Positions 38,986-52,706 are shown, counted from the stretch's first letter. The stretch: DNA of 64,000 nt from Nissolia schottii (GCA_003254905.1 QANU01019034.1:167548-231547), one strand, 5' to 3'. A program made the numbers and translations. The notes: generated from the letters alone by a model not told the origin.

Positions 38986-39977
38986 CTCGTTACGAGACTT
39001 TATGTTAAATGTAAAAACTTATTGAAATTACAAATATATATGTTCCTTCTCTCGTTGGGTACTTTGACTTAGTTTATGTTACTCGTTAAAGCTCCCAACC
39101 CTTTGAATGGTCTTCTCACTTCTTTATTTTTATATTATTTTTGTTGATTTTTCTTTCTCTGTTATTTATTTTTTGTTGAGTTATTATTATCGGTTACATG
39201 CAGCTCTCCCAACATGAAGGAATAGCCGCAGCCGCCTAGATTGTTTTTAATTAAGCGTGATTTTGGTTTAAATTCAATTTTAGTGTATAAAATATTAAAA
39301 TTACATGACCCCGTAGATCATATGAAGAGATATAATTGCATGCATACAATTTTAACAGCTTCAATTTAAATAAATTTAAAAAAAGATCAAATAAATTTTA
39401 TCAACTTTATTTAAGACACATCTAAAAATTTCTTATTAGTTCGTCCTAGTTTTTTTCTCCTAACTAGTTACCGCTTGAAAAAAACTTTAACATGATTTTT
39501 TTTTTTTTTGTTTAAGAGGATGATAGCAGTAACTTGGAAATTTCCTCTTTTCTTTTAATTTGACCATTAAACGGAACTTTCCGTTGAGTGTTTCAGACTT
39601 GAAACAGAAGAATCATCTTCCCCGTGTTTATTTTCAGCAGAAAAATAACATAATTATGTAACTTGGAGCATAAAATTATCAGACTATTGTACTTTTTAGG
39701 ATAAAAGTATAGATTATTTTCCTGAATAGTAAAAACTTGTCCTTAATAATAATAATAATACTTCCATTGAATCACAATCTAACCAATCTCTTACAAGTCT
39801 CCATAGCTCATAAATGAGCCTATTATTATTATATTTATTTATTTCTCCATTCCATTTTCTGGTTGCGTCGTTACAGTCTTTTACGACTAGATAGAAATAA
39901 AACTTAAATAAATCTGATAAAAATTTCAAAGGTTTGACCTTTCAGTAGCCGCCTCCTTCCATTTTCCCTCTCCCAAC

Positions 39978-39985
39978 ATATAAAA
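39978..39985 (+). promoter_or_regulatory. TATA box candidate of transporter C
   Basis: ATATAAAA after TCTCCCAAC lies 169 bases before the ATG at 40147. It is homologous to the TATA of copy B but with a small insertion after it. Confidence 0.5.
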
Positions 39986-40146
39986 ATACAAAAGATGTTT
40001 TCCAACCCCATCAACCATTTCTGTAATTCTTTTGCATTCTTTTCCTTTCTTTCAACAACACCACAAACAAATTGGCTCTGCCTTTCATTTTTACATTCAA
40101 ACTCGAAAAAGAAGAAGAGAACTAAGCTGAAGTTGCCGTTTTGGTG

Positions 40147-43100
40147 ATGGAGGGAACTGACATATACAGGGCGAGTAACAGTATTCGAGCAAGAAGCTCC
40201 ACTGTGTGGAGGAACAGCAGCGTCGGCGTCGACGCCTTCTCGCGCTCCTCCCGCGACGAGGACGACGAGGAGGCTCTCAAATGGGCCGCCCTCGAGAAGC
40301 TTCCCACCTACAACCGTCTCAGGAAAGGTCTGCTCACCACCTCCCACGGCGCTGCCAGCGAGGTCGACGTCACCGATCTCGGCTACCAGGAGCGGCAGAG
40401 GCTCCTTGAGAGGCTCGTCAAGGTCGCCGAGGAGGACAACGAGAGGTTCCTCCTCAAGCTCAAGGAGCGTATCGATAGGTAACTAACTAACAGAACAACA
40501 GCACTATCGTGAAGCGTTATGCCAGAACATATTTAACATGAAGCTTCGTTATCACACAAGAGTGAGTTTGTATGTAGCAGGAATGTTCTAATCTCATTTT
40601 TATTCCTTGTGAATTTTGTAGAGTTGGGCTTGATATGCCAACGATTGAAGTTCGGTATGAGCACCTGAATATTGAGGCAGAGGCCTCTGTTGGAAGCAGA
40701 GCTTTGCCTTCTTTCATCAACTCTGTTACTAATGTGGTCGAGGTAAACGAGTTTGTTCTGTTTTTTTCTTTTGAGTTATTTGTTGTGTTTTTGCAATTAG
40801 TCTTTTAACTTTTATGTCTTTTGGTTTTTCATTTCCAGAGTTTTCTGAACATGCTCCATATTCTACCAAACAAAAAGAAGCATGTGACTATTCTCAAAGA
40901 TGTTAGCGGAATCATCAAGCCTCGAAGGATGACACTGCTTCTCGGCCCTCCCGGTTCGGGAAAGACCACGCTCCTTCTGGCCTTGTCTGGAAAGCTTGAT
41001 AAAGATCTTCAGGTGAATGGGAGAGTGACTTACAATGGACATGGGATGAACGAGTTTGTGCCTCAGAGAACGGCCGCATACATCAGCCAGCATGATGTTC
41101 ATGTCGGAGAGATGACTGTCAGGGAAACCCTGGCTTTCTCTGCTAGGGTCCAAGGGGTTGGATCGCGTTACGGTTAGTCCTTTTTTATAACCACCTTGCT
41201 AATTTTAACAATATTTTCATAATCTTAATTTTGGAGTGTATGTAGCCTAATCATGACTTGTTCTTATGATTTTGGAAAAATCTAGACATGCTATCTGAGT
41301 TGTCTAGAAGAGAGAAAGCAGCAAATATCAAGCCTGATGCAGATATTGACGTCTACATGAAGGTGAGAATAAGAAACCAATATCGGTCTTTATATCAACA
41401 AAATAAGTACTTTTTTCATTGCATCTAATTCGCTTCTAATCGTAATAACAGGCAACTGCAACAGAAGGCCAGGAATCAAGCATAGTAACAGATTATGTAC
41501 TTAAGGTAAGTAAATACTGAAAATAAGGTTCAATTCTTTTATGTCATGATTTATTTAAAGCTTCTTACATGAAATTGAAAGCCAATACTATTTAATGTTG
41601 CAGATTTTGGGACTGGATATATGTGCTGATACTATGGTTGGGGATGAAATGTTGCGCGGTATCTCTGGAGGACAAAGGAAGCGTGTTACCACGGGTGAGA
41701 TGCTTGTTGGACCAACAAATGCTCTATTCATGGACGAAATTTCCACTGGGTTGGACAGTTCCACAACCTTCCAGATTGTGAGCTCTCTGAGGCAATTTGT
41801 TCACATCCTCAATGCAACCGCGGTTATATCTTTGCTCCAGCCAGCTCCTGAAACTTATGCTCTTTTCGACGACATCATCTTGATCTCTGATGGACAAATC
41901 GTCTACCATGGACCCCGCGAGTATGTCCTTGACTTCTTCGAAACCATGGGGTTCAAGTGTCCCGAGAGAAAGGGTGTTGCTGACTTCCTTCAGGAGGTGA
42001 CTTCAAAGAAGGATCAGGCACAGTACTGGGTGAGAAGAGATGAACCGTACAGATTCGTGACGGTTACTCAATTCGCTGAGGCGTTCCAGTCATTCCACAT
42101 TGGGAGGAGGCTCACAGAAGAGATTGCGGTTCCATTTGACAAGTCTAAGAACCATCCAGCTGCATTAACCACTAAGAAGTATGGTCTCAACAAGAAGGAG
42201 CTCTTGAAGGCTAACTTCGCCAGAGAGTATCTGCTCATGAAAAGGAACTCGTTTGTTTACATCTTCAAGCTGAGCCAGGTTGGTTCTAAACAAAACATTG
42301 TATTTCATTCATATCGTTATTATATATTTTTGCATATGTGGTTTTGGGTTTTGACTAATCATTTTTTGCTCTTTGGTGCTTTCTTTGCATTGCAGCTTTT
42401 CATCATGGCATTGATAGCAATGACACTGTTCTTTAGGACTAAGATGCATCATCGTAACCAGGATGACGCTGGTGTTTATGCCGGCGCTCTATTTTTCGCG
42501 TTGATGATGATCATGTTTAATGGAATGGCTGAAATTTCCATGACCATTGCTAAGCTTCCTATTTTCTACAAGCAAAGGGACCTTCTGTTTTATCCCTCAT
42601 GGGCATATGCTATTCCTTCATGGATTCTCAAGATTCCTGTTTCAATTTTGGAGGTTGCTGTTTGGGTGTTCCTCACCTACTATGTTATTGGATTTGATCC
42701 AAATGTTGGGAGGTAATGAAGTTACAACTTATTTATTTGTCATGTGAATATTAATTTACATGTGATGTATGTCGTTACTAATGATGTGAGGACTTGAACT
42801 CTGCAGGTTTTTCAAGCAATACCTTCTACTGTTATTTATCAACCAAATGGCTTCTGGAATGTTCCGAGCCATTGCAGCACTTGGTAGAAACATGATCGTT
42901 GCCAACACATTTGGGTCCTTTGCAATTCTTGTAACTCTTTCGTTGGGTGGTTTCGTTCTATCAAGAAGTAAGTTCAATTCACACACAATACACATCACAT
43001 GTTTAACATTGTTGCCTTTGACCTTATCATATGCTTATTGCATTTCATTTTCATTGCCAATGAAACAACAGAGAGCATCAAGCACTGGTGGATTTGGGGT

Positions 43101-46100
43101 TACTGGATTTCACCTATGATGTATGGACAAACTGGTTTGATGGTCAATGAATATCTTGGGAACAGTTGGCACAATGTAATAACTTCTTGAACTTGCAACT
43201 TCAGAATTTTTATTTTTTTAATTGGATTCCGGTAAAGGAATGTGCATTGAGGCCTAAATTATTTTGCTTTTCCAATTACAGTCTACTAGCAACTTGGGAG
43301 TTGATTTTCTGGAGAGCCGCGGATTCTTCACACATGCATATTGGTGCTGGATAGGCCTTGGGGGATTGGCTGGATTTTTGTTATTATTCAATGCTATGTT
43401 TGGCATTGCTCTCGAGATCCTCGGCCGTGAGTATTTTCTCATCATTAGTACTTCAATACTATTACATTGATGCAAGAGTTTATATTAAGTATGCATTTTC
43501 AATGTGCAGCATTTGATAAGCTACAAGCAACAATTACCGAAGAATCAGAAGATGTACAAGAGGTTGAATTGCCACGCATAGGTCAGCAATCTTCAGGAGC
43601 AGAAGATGCTGTTGTGGAGTCTAGCCATGGAAACAAAAAGGGAATGGTTCTTCCTTTTGAACCACATTCCATCACTTTTGATGAAGTTGTGTACTCTGTT
43701 GACATGCCACAAGTAAGTCACATTCTTTAATAGTGTAGTTTCTATTTTAAATATGCTTTAGTCAAAAACAATTTGAGCCTTAAACTCTTTGGAATTCATC
43801 TTTCAGGAAATGAAGGAACAAGGTGTACAAGAGGACAGGCTAGTGCTTCTGAAGAGTGTTAGCGGCGCATTCAGGCCTGGTGTTCTCACTGCTTTGATGG
43901 GTGTGAGTGGTGCTGGCAAAACTACTTTGATGGATGTTCTGGCCGGTAGAAAAACTGGTGGATACATCGAAGGAGACATAAAGATTTCTGGTTACCCTAA
44001 GAAGCAAGAAACTTTTGCTAGAATCTCAGGTTACTGTGAGCAGAATGATATCCACTCGCCTCATGTTACAGTTTACGAGTCCTTGCTCTACTCGGCATGG
44101 CTTCGTTTAGCTTCAGGAGTCGATTCCAAAACTAGAAAGGTTAGTAGTACCTGCTGCACAAGACACCACTATGGTTATTTTTCCCTTAATCAAAATTGGC
44201 TTTCTAAGCTTAGAGGCTAATTGTTTAAAAACTTTTCTACAGATGTTCATTGAGGAAGTCATGGAACTCGTGGAGCTGACCCCATTGAGGAACTCACTGG
44301 TTGGTTTGCCTGGTGTGAGTGGTCTCTCGACCGAGCAGCGCAAGAGGCTCACTATTGCGGTCGAATTGGTGGCTAATCCATCCATAATTTTCATGGATGA
44401 GCCTACCTCTGGGTTAGATGCCAGAGCTGCCGCGATTGTTATGAGAACTGTCAGGAACACAGTGGACACAGGGAGAACTGTTGTCTGCACCATCCATCAG
44501 CCTAGCATTGACATATTTGAAGCTTTTGATGAGGTGAGTGTGGTGATAATGATAAAATGATGCTGCATTCTATAGTTTCTTTCTCCATTAGAATTGAATC
44601 TAACATATCTTACTTTCTTATGATTCTAGCTATTCCTAATGAAGCGTGGTGGACAAGAAATATATGTTGGGCCACTAGGTCGCGAATCCGCCCATTTGAT
44701 CAAGTATTTCGAGGTAGGAGCCTACTTAAAAGTTCAATATTAACTCTTCATTGAAACAACTACAGTTCTTATTCTTAATAACAATCACTGATTTCCCCAA
44801 AATTTTCCACTGTCTATAGAGCATTGAAGGAGTGAGTAAAATCAAGGATGGATATAACCCAGCAACTTGGATGTTGGAAGTTACAACTACAGCCCAAGAG
44901 CTTAGCTTAGGCCTTGATTTCACTGAAGTATACAAAAACTCTGATCTGTATAGGTAAGCCAATGCATATGGACATATGAACTGAATTCACTAGCAATATA
45001 TATTTTGCAAAATGCTTAGTAATGTTTTTTTACATGACTCTTTCAGGAGAAACAAGCAGCTTATACAAGAGCTGGGACAGCCTGCACCTGGTTCAAAGGA
45101 TCTTCATTTCCCATCTCAATACTCACAACCTTTATGGGTCCAATGCCAAGCTTGCTTATGGAAACAGCGCTTGTCTTATTGGCGTAATCCACCGTACACT
45201 GCCGTGAGGTTTTTCTTCACCACTTTCATAGCCTTGATGTTTGGAACCATGTTCTGGGATCTTGGAGGCAAAACGTAAGTCCAAAAATTTCAGCAATTTT
45301 TGGATATCAATACACATTCTAATTCATTTTTTCCCTCTTGAAATCTAATTCCTTTTCTGGTGACTTACAGATCAACTAGACAAGACTTGCTCAACGCTGT
45401 TGGTTCGATGTACAGTGCTGTCCTCTTCCTTGGAGTGCAGAATTCTTCCTCTGTTCAGCCGGTGGTAGCCGTCGAAAGAACTGTCTTTTATAGAGAAAGA
45501 GCTGCTGGAATGTATTCTGCCTTACCCTATGCATTTTCACAGGTAACTTCAAAATTCATTAATCAACTTTATAAACATTATTTGTACTATGGTTTTTTTG
45601 CATACTCACTCCATTTTGTGACAACAGATTGTGGTCGAACTACCTTATATCTTCGTGCAATCCGTGACATACGGTCTCATAGTTTATGCCATGATTGGAT
45701 TCGACTGGACAGCAGAGAAATTCTTCTGGTATCTGTTCTTCATGTACTTCACATTGTGCTACTTCACCTTCTACGGAATGATGTCCGTGGCAGTGACACC
45801 AAATCACCATGTTGCCTCCATCGTCGCCGCTGCATTCTATGGAATCTGGAATCTCTTCTCAGGATTCGTTGTCACTAGGCCTGTAAGTGTTGCCAAATTG
45901 GTCCAATTGATGAACATTTTTCATATATGCACACTTTTTTATGGTTACTTACCATTTTCTGACCTTTTTTTGTATGACAGAGCATGCCTGTGTGGTGGAG
46001 GTGGTACTACTGGGCATGTCCAGTGGCATGGACAATTTATGGATTGGTTGGATCACAATTTGGAGATATTAATGACTATATGGAAATTGAAAAGAAGTCA

Positions 46101-46241
46101 GTGAAAGATTTCATTCACAGTTACTTTGGTATCAAGCATGACTTCATTGGAGTTAGTGCTGTTGTGGTTGCTGGGATTGCAGTGGGCTTTGCCTTCATTT
46201 TTGCTGTTGCAATCAAGGCCTTCAACTTCCAAAAGAGATAG
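40147..46241 (+). CDS. PDR1-like: PDR-type ABCG transporter, copy C (19 exons, recent duplicate of B)
   Basis: Exons: 40147-40478, 40622-40742, 40839-41172, 41286-41362, 41452-41505, 41604-42278, 42396-42712, 42807-42967, 43072-43175, 43282-43426, 43510-43712, 43807-44139, 44243-44533, 44630-44713, 44820-44953, 45047-45274, 45371-45542, 45628-45882 and 45981-46241, giving 1426 aa, with every exon the same length as in B. Walker A, signature and Walker B motifs of both NBDs are unchanged. Differences from B cluster in exons 7-10 (membrane domain 1 and the segment after it), for example [13 protein letters not shown] against [13 protein letters not shown]. Others hit conserved phrases: ETYALFDD for [17 protein letters not shown] for [18 protein letters not shown] for FSGFVVPRP. 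The protein is complete; whether these changes alter activity or substrate is unknown. Promoter homology to B suggests similar expression. Confidence 0.95.
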
Positions 46242-46953
46242 AGATTAGAGACCCTTTTTCCAAACTTGAAGGATTCTTCATCAAATATTTTTTTTTTTGT
46301 TTTTGTTTTCAATTTTCTCTTTTGTTATGTTTGTATCTATTGTATTCATGCAAAAACTTATTTCCTCTCTAGTGCTAATGTGAATCTGCTTTTGCAAGTG
46401 TAACAAGCTTATGAAAGATGTTACTTTTTGTATTATTTTTTTAATTATCAATGAAAATAATGTGCTTTGAGGCCAGCCACCCTATGATAATCTCTTTCTG
46501 AGTTCTGAATTCTCTGTTCCCTCATGATAATCGGTATTCATTCACTCAACTCAGTGCTGAATTGTAATGGACATGATTGTAATTGAGGAAACTATAGACA
46601 CAGTATATATGTATGGTGACATGTAATTGATGAAACAAATAATAGCAAAAACAGTTGGCCGCACTACTTTTCAGTTTTCACAACCTAATTCACTATCTTA
46701 AGCTTAGTGTAAGATATTGACCAAAAATGAAAAAAATGCTGTGTGTTTAACGTTAGATAAAGCTGAGTTGCAAGTGCTGCTAATTCAGCAAGTTGAGTGT
46801 TTAGTCATTGATGATGCAGATGCTCCTGCAAATGCAAAATATTAAAGAAAATTTTCAAGAGTAAAGTGAAAAATTATTTTTCGGACACATTACACATCTT
46901 TTTTCTCTTCTTGTCAATTTGTTTTTGGTGAGAAAAATAATATTACTTGATTT
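46242..46953. other. 3' flank of transporter C
   Basis: Close copy of the B flank with small indels. Probable 3' untranslated region; no gene seen before the tRNA relic. Confidence 0.6.
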
Positions 46954-47022
46954 TGGAGATGCAGGGTATCGATCCCTATACCTCTCGCTAACCGGGCGCT
47001 CTACCATCTGAGTTACATCTTC
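46954..47022 (-). pseudogene. tRNA-Ala relic with deleted anticodon arm
   Basis: The duplicate of the tRNA at 37994-38066 is 69 instead of 73 bases. Four bases (ATGC on the + strand) are missing from the anticodon arm, and a neighbouring G-to-C change breaks what remains. The T arm also has a changed pair. It cannot form a standard anticodon stem-loop. Confidence 0.85.
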
Positions 47023-47306
47023 ATGCCTTTTGCTGCTTTTATTTATCCATTTTTTAGTTTTGTTTTAGATATCCTTTTGCTTTTGGGGTGTGAAAAGGAT
47101 GTCAAGGCCCACCCATTACTCTAATAAAATAAAACAGTTTAATTGGGTTGCTCATTGGATTTGCTTTTGTTATTCTATTTGGCCCAAATTGTGGTAACAA
47201 TAAAATTGCACAGCCCATACGGGGTGTTAAAAAATTAAATGGTCTTAATCTGGGTTTCAAAGTTCAAAAAATATGTAGCGTCGCAAAAAGCAATAAATAG
47301 CAAAAC

Positions 47307-47378
47307 CGCCGTTGCCGGGGATCGAACCCGGGTCACCCGCGTGACAGGCGGGAATACTCACCACTATACTACAACGAC
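47307..47378 (-). tRNA. tRNA-Asp (GTC)
   Basis: From 47378 on the minus strand: acceptor GTCGTTG pairs with CAACGGC, the D arm contains TAGTGGT, the anticodon loop CTGTCAC gives GTC, and the T arm is CCGGGTTCGATCCCCGG, followed by discriminator G. All stems pair and the sequence matches the plant nuclear tRNA-Asp pattern. It is 72 bases with no intron and lies just outside duplication unit 2. Confidence 0.96.
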
Positions 47379-49354
47379 TTGGTTGTTCTGTTTTTATTGA
47401 ATTTCTCTTAATTATCAGACTCCGTCCTTCAAGGAGTTTTACGTATCCCCACCTAATATTATACGTGCGTACTTTTACTGTTTTTGAAAGTAATCGTACA
47501 AAAGATACTCATGATTCCAGTCACTTATTTCATGCTGTATTTGTATTTCCTGATTAAGAAGCACAAAAGAAACGGGGTTCCAATCTTGTTGCATGGTCCA
47601 CAAATGGCAAAAAAAAATAAAAATAAAAATCCAGCACTTTTGTCTACCATATTCCCATGTTTTTCGTGAGGAAATTTCCCTTGCTTTGAACTTTTGACCT
47701 TGTTAGCCATTTTTTCCACTTGTTATAACCTTATTTGATTGGCAATCCTATACATAGGCCACTTATTAATTAGGACCTATATTCTGCCTTTCCTTTGCGT
47801 AACATTTAATTTGCTTACCTTTGTTAGTAACTAGTATATGTCAGCCCATTTGTGGTATTGGAAAATAACTAGACCATGTTGCCCTGTCTTTCTGTCTCTT
47901 ATCCGTCCGACTAAGAAAATGTACTCTTTCATTTATAGTAGCTTTAATAACCCCCCAAGCGTATATAGTGTTATCTTTTAGCTATGGCCTGATCTATATA
48001 TGGGGGAATCTGGCAGACAGGTTTATGAGTCATCCACCACGAAATTAATTAACCATAGTAGTGGAATAAGTTTGAATACTGTTAACCTAAAAATGCAATG
48101 ATTTTATTTCTGATCAATAATACTATGATTCTTTTTTACTTGAGTTACGCTATTTGAAGAATTTAAAATTTATGACAATTAACAATCATATTTATAAATG
48201 ATTGGGATCCACTTTAGAGAAAGAAAAAAATAAATAAATAAGCATGATAAATCACTAACTTCGATCGTTCAAATATTATTTTTCATATGACATAATTAAG
48301 TTTTTTTTTTTAGAGATTAAAAAAATGTTGTTTGAACAAAAAATAATATTAAAAACAATAAATAAAGCTCAATTTACCATATATAATACGATGACAATTT
48401 GTAACTAATATTAAAAACAATAAATAAAATCAGAAACATTTTCTCAAATTAAACATTACTTTGATTCTCACTATTTATTTATTTATTTATTTATATATAT
48501 ATTCTAACACCATAAGTCATGAATTTATTAATCAAGTCCAACGTGGACGAAAATGCATAACAAAGTCGTTGCGCGTGAAGGACTAACTAAAGTCACAAAA
48601 ACTCAATAATGCTTGGTAGAGTGAGGTAAGGATCTCGTTAAAATTTCTTATAAGAAAATTCATGCTTTTATTTAAAGAAGAGAGAATACCTCACACCCCA
48701 AGCAAATTAAGGCAAAAAAAAAAATAAAAAAAATCAACCAACAAACACAGCATCCTAGATCCGAACAGATCAATTCAATATAGACTCCAAAAATGAAATA
48801 AAAAATGAAAATATACTAACTCTCCACATACCACAGTAATCCCTCAACAGTGTTATGCCCAATGATTGACCCAAAATTTTGCAGTCAACACTGCATCATC
48901 ACTAGATGCAAAATTACAGTAAAAAATCCTCTTATTCCTCAACCTCTGAATAGTCCATATAGATGAAAAAAGAAAAAAAAAAAAGAAGAGAGAGATCCAC
49001 CACTTCTTTTTCTCGTCCCTCCGCATTGCGTTTACCAAAAAAAGGGATTTACCAATAATAATTCTTTGTATCGCAATATTTATCTAAGCTTTAAAAAGGT
49101 CCCTAGCATTGCTAGAATTAACCCATGTAATGCCTTCATCGTTACTTTCACACACGCCATGTATTCTGAGAGAAATCACAAATAAAAAAAAATAGACGGG
49201 AGATATTTTCTGGCTCTAATTTTGTTATTCTAATTTAATAATTATAACTATTTTCTAAGTGTAGATGAAGTAATTAAGAGTAAGCATTCTTTTTTTATCT
49301 TGGTCATACTCGAATTTGAAAATTTTGCACTAATTAAGCGCCAAACCATTTGAA

Positions 49355-49615
49355 TTAACCAAGTATTAATTTTATCCTAATACTTTAAAGTTGATATCAA
49401 TTTGATCTCAACCGAATTTGACATCAATTTAATCTAAACACTTTAAATTTTGACGCTAATATTCTGTTTTTTATTAAGTAACCAATAACCAGAAAAATTG
49501 CATCAAACCGTGAAATTGATGTGTCAATTAAATTGTTAGGATTAAATATTGATGTCAACTTTTTTTTAGGATTAAATTGAAGCTAACTTTAACTTTAAAA
49601 TGTTCCAACTAAAAA
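49355..49615. repeat. imperfect fold-back repeat
   Basis: The left part (about 49355-49450) contains ATCCTAATACTTTAAAGTTG and GATATCAATTTGATC. The right part (about 49540-49615), read in reverse complement, contains CATTTTAAAGTTAAAG, TTCAATTTAATCCTA and GTTGACATCAAT. The arms are diverged. Probably an old MITE. Confidence 0.4.
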
Positions 49616-50528
49616 AGATATATGGGTTTTTGTTAAGGCATTTGTTAAGATATCAAAAACTGGTAAGTTTTCATTGAGAATGTAAACTTTTTAAGTATTT
49701 CATGCATTAAAAGTAATGAAAACTTTAAATAATTCTACTTTAAGACTCTTAACAAGTGTACTTGTTAGCTAAACCTAAAAGATAGTTACTCTTTAATATG
49801 AAGCAACTATTCCATTCAATGTATTAAAATTTTAAAAATCTTAACCTCTTCAAAAAATTATTTTCATTAATTTTTTAATAAGTGTTTTTAGTACACTCGA
49901 TAACAAAATCCCAATTAATATTGAACCACGGATGTTTAGCCTTCTTGACTCACAAATCACAGAGGTACCTCTCAATCACAATTGATTAGATTAAGATAAC
50001 AATTAATTATATATGCTGATCTTAGATCCGAATTCTTAAAGGTATAGTGGTCATTTCACAATTAGAAAAGACATTGACCTAATTAAGATTAACAAGGAGA
50101 GTACTCCACATGTTTTAATTATTTTTCTATTTAATATTTTTGGCTTTTTGAGAAGGGAAATGCCGCTATGATATACATAGACGTGGGTGCTCGTGTGGTG
50201 GGATCAGAAAAAGGGGATAGGGAATAAAAGATCATCGATCCTAGCTCCACGCAAGGTGACTAATTTGGACCCTTCAATTCAACACGTCAATATGATTTAA
50301 AAAAGGTGAATATTGAATCCCGTGTTGAAAAAAATAAATAAATAAAAATCATTCGTCTTATTAGACTGGGGTGTAAGTAAAACATCTCATTCACAAAATC
50401 CTAATACGAATCTAGGCTCATATATATGTATTTGATTTGTGATTGAGATTGATTCGGGATACAGGAGACTTGATCCTGATGTATTTGACAAAAACACTTC
50501 AGCTGAAATCCAGATTTAATTTGGGTTC

Positions 50529-51118
50529 ATTGGATATATTTGGTATTAAATTGCCTTCTATATATGCAGCTCATAAGGTAGTAACAAAACCGGTCAGTTC
50601 AACTACATACTACTCCATTATAATTATTAATGGTGTTTTCTCAAATACCTCATGAATAAACATCCATGCTTCTTATTTTATTTAATTTTTTTATAATTTT
50701 TATAACTAAGTTCATTGAATTTAGTTATCATTTCATATTCTATATGATCATAATAAATTTTTCATTAGTCAAATTATTTAAAGAGCAAACTTTTAAGAGA
50801 TTTAGAGATTTGCGGACCATTTGAGTTTACGATACATCTCTTTACAAATATTGCATTAAAAAATATTAATTTATCAAATTAGATCATATAATCCATTAAT
50901 ATGTCATACTAGGTTATGAAATGATAATAAAATTTGATGAATTTAGTTAAAAAAATTATCAAAATGATAAATAAGTAGCATGGAATATTTATTCATGAGA
51001 TATTTAAGAGATCACCTTAATAATTATAATGGAATACTATAAAGTTGAACTGACCAGTTTTGTTCCTACCTTATGAGCTGCATATATCAAAGGCAATTGA
51101 ATACCAAATATATCCAAT
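50529..51118. mobile_element. MITE-like element with about 160-bp terminal inverted repeats
   Basis: The left arm (50529 to about 50690) and right arm (about 50955-51118) are imperfect reverse complements. They share TTGGATATATTTGGTATT, ATATGCAGCTCATAAGGTAG, GGTCAGTTCAACT, CCATTATAATTATTAA and CTCATGAATAAA in the same order. The 265-base centre is AT-rich and non-coding. This is a clear fold-back structure; the superfamily is not determined. Confidence 0.75.
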
Positions 51119-52706
51119 TATTAATATCTTAATAACATTTCCTCAAAATTGAAACACAAGAACTAAACTTTCACCACACAAGGGAATGGGGTTTGCCTAT
51201 CTTTTCTTTTGTCAAAGGAGTCACCAATTATTTGTTCCAAGTTGGGATTTAGCTGTCTTTGGCTTTAAGGCACTTCAATCATTCCCACATGACGGACTCT
51301 TTTTAATTTAAACCTCCCTTAAAGGATAAACTAAACCAAGCGTCTTGCGTCATAAATTCATAATCATAAGTACAAAGAAATTAATTATACTACTCCTCTT
51401 CCAAATTTCAAGCTCTAGAACCTTTTCGTTATTAGTATGTACTACTAGGTTCTGAAATCATTCGAAGCACCGACGTGTGTTAATTATACACACTTACTGT
51501 AGCTCTCCCTTCAAATTAAAACAATTTTCCACTTTTTTATTTTGATTTGTCTTAAAATAATTCTCAACTTATTAAATTTAGACATCATTAATTATTTTTT
51601 CTTAAGATACTTTATTAAATAAACTCTCTTTTATACTTATTCACTATAATAATTATAATCACTATAAATAAAAATAAAATAAAATACTATTAACTTTTTC
51701 CTACTTTCACATTTTTTAATCATTTTCTTAATACTCACATTAAAAAAAAACGGACAACTGTCTAAAAGTAGAATGAGCAATACTAATAGTTCATCACCCA
51801 ATACTTTTACAAAATTAAGAAAGCAACTGGAACTTCGTGCTTAGCACCTTTCATGAAAATTATAAATTACTAAGTTAAAATAATTGTTTATCTTTCTATT
51901 TTAGTATTTTTTTATAAATAATTATTTACATTTTAAATTTATATAATATTAATTAATTTTTTTTGTTAGTATATCCCATTTAATGATAACCGTAGAAGAG
52001 AGATAAAATAGTAGATAAGAGATAATAAATGAAAATTAAAAAATTAATAGATATAAATGTATAAAATATTATTAAACTTTTTTACTTTTGATGTTTTTTA
52101 ATATTTTTTTTAGTATCAATATACAATTGAAACTGAACAATTATTAAGAATAAAGACATTAATTTCATATACTTATAGTATTTGTTAATTTTATTTTGTG
52201 CATTTGGTTATACATATATTCCACGTCTTTATGTCTTGTGTTTTGCAGTGTTAGTATGTCGTGTTGTGTCAAACTCCAACTTCAAAATAATAAACAACAT
52301 TTTTTAACCTCATGGGACGAATTAACTTGCATACCACATCGAAGTATATAGTACCGTAATGTGGCATGCACAACACAGAAAGTAGAAAATTTGGTAATTA
52401 ATGCAGAGAAGCCAAAATGTTTTGAACAGGTTAGAACTTTCTTTAGGAAACCGTTGCTATCCTCTTGTGGCCAATCAATCATGCAGCACATTTATATTTT
52501 ATCAATTGGAACGGTGGCAATCTAATCTGTATGTTATAAGGATCTCTCCTTCGTGCATTGTCAGATGGGAGTATAAAAGTATTCATTGATGATCATTTGA
52601 TGGAATTAGTTCGCATCACGCTAGCACATTTAATGCGTAATCAGCAATATTTATAATTATCGGCAGAAAGATAACTTAATTACTATGTGACCGAAACCAT
52701 GGAAAT

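Larger units (their letters stand above)
38986..47164. repeat. tandem duplication unit 2 (promoter, transporter C, 3' flank, tRNA-Ala relic)
   Basis: An 8.2-kb second copy of 29888-38176. From exon 13 onward the two units are in register with a constant offset of 8960 for more than a kilobase, with no difference seen between 35391-36275 and 44351-45235. It is followed directly by unique DNA. Confidence 0.9.

Noticed and set aside
48853-49038. Possible LINE retrotransposon fragment on the minus strand
   Set aside because: Only a faint resemblance over about 15 residues and no adjoining reverse-transcriptase sequence. Not enough to call a mobile element.
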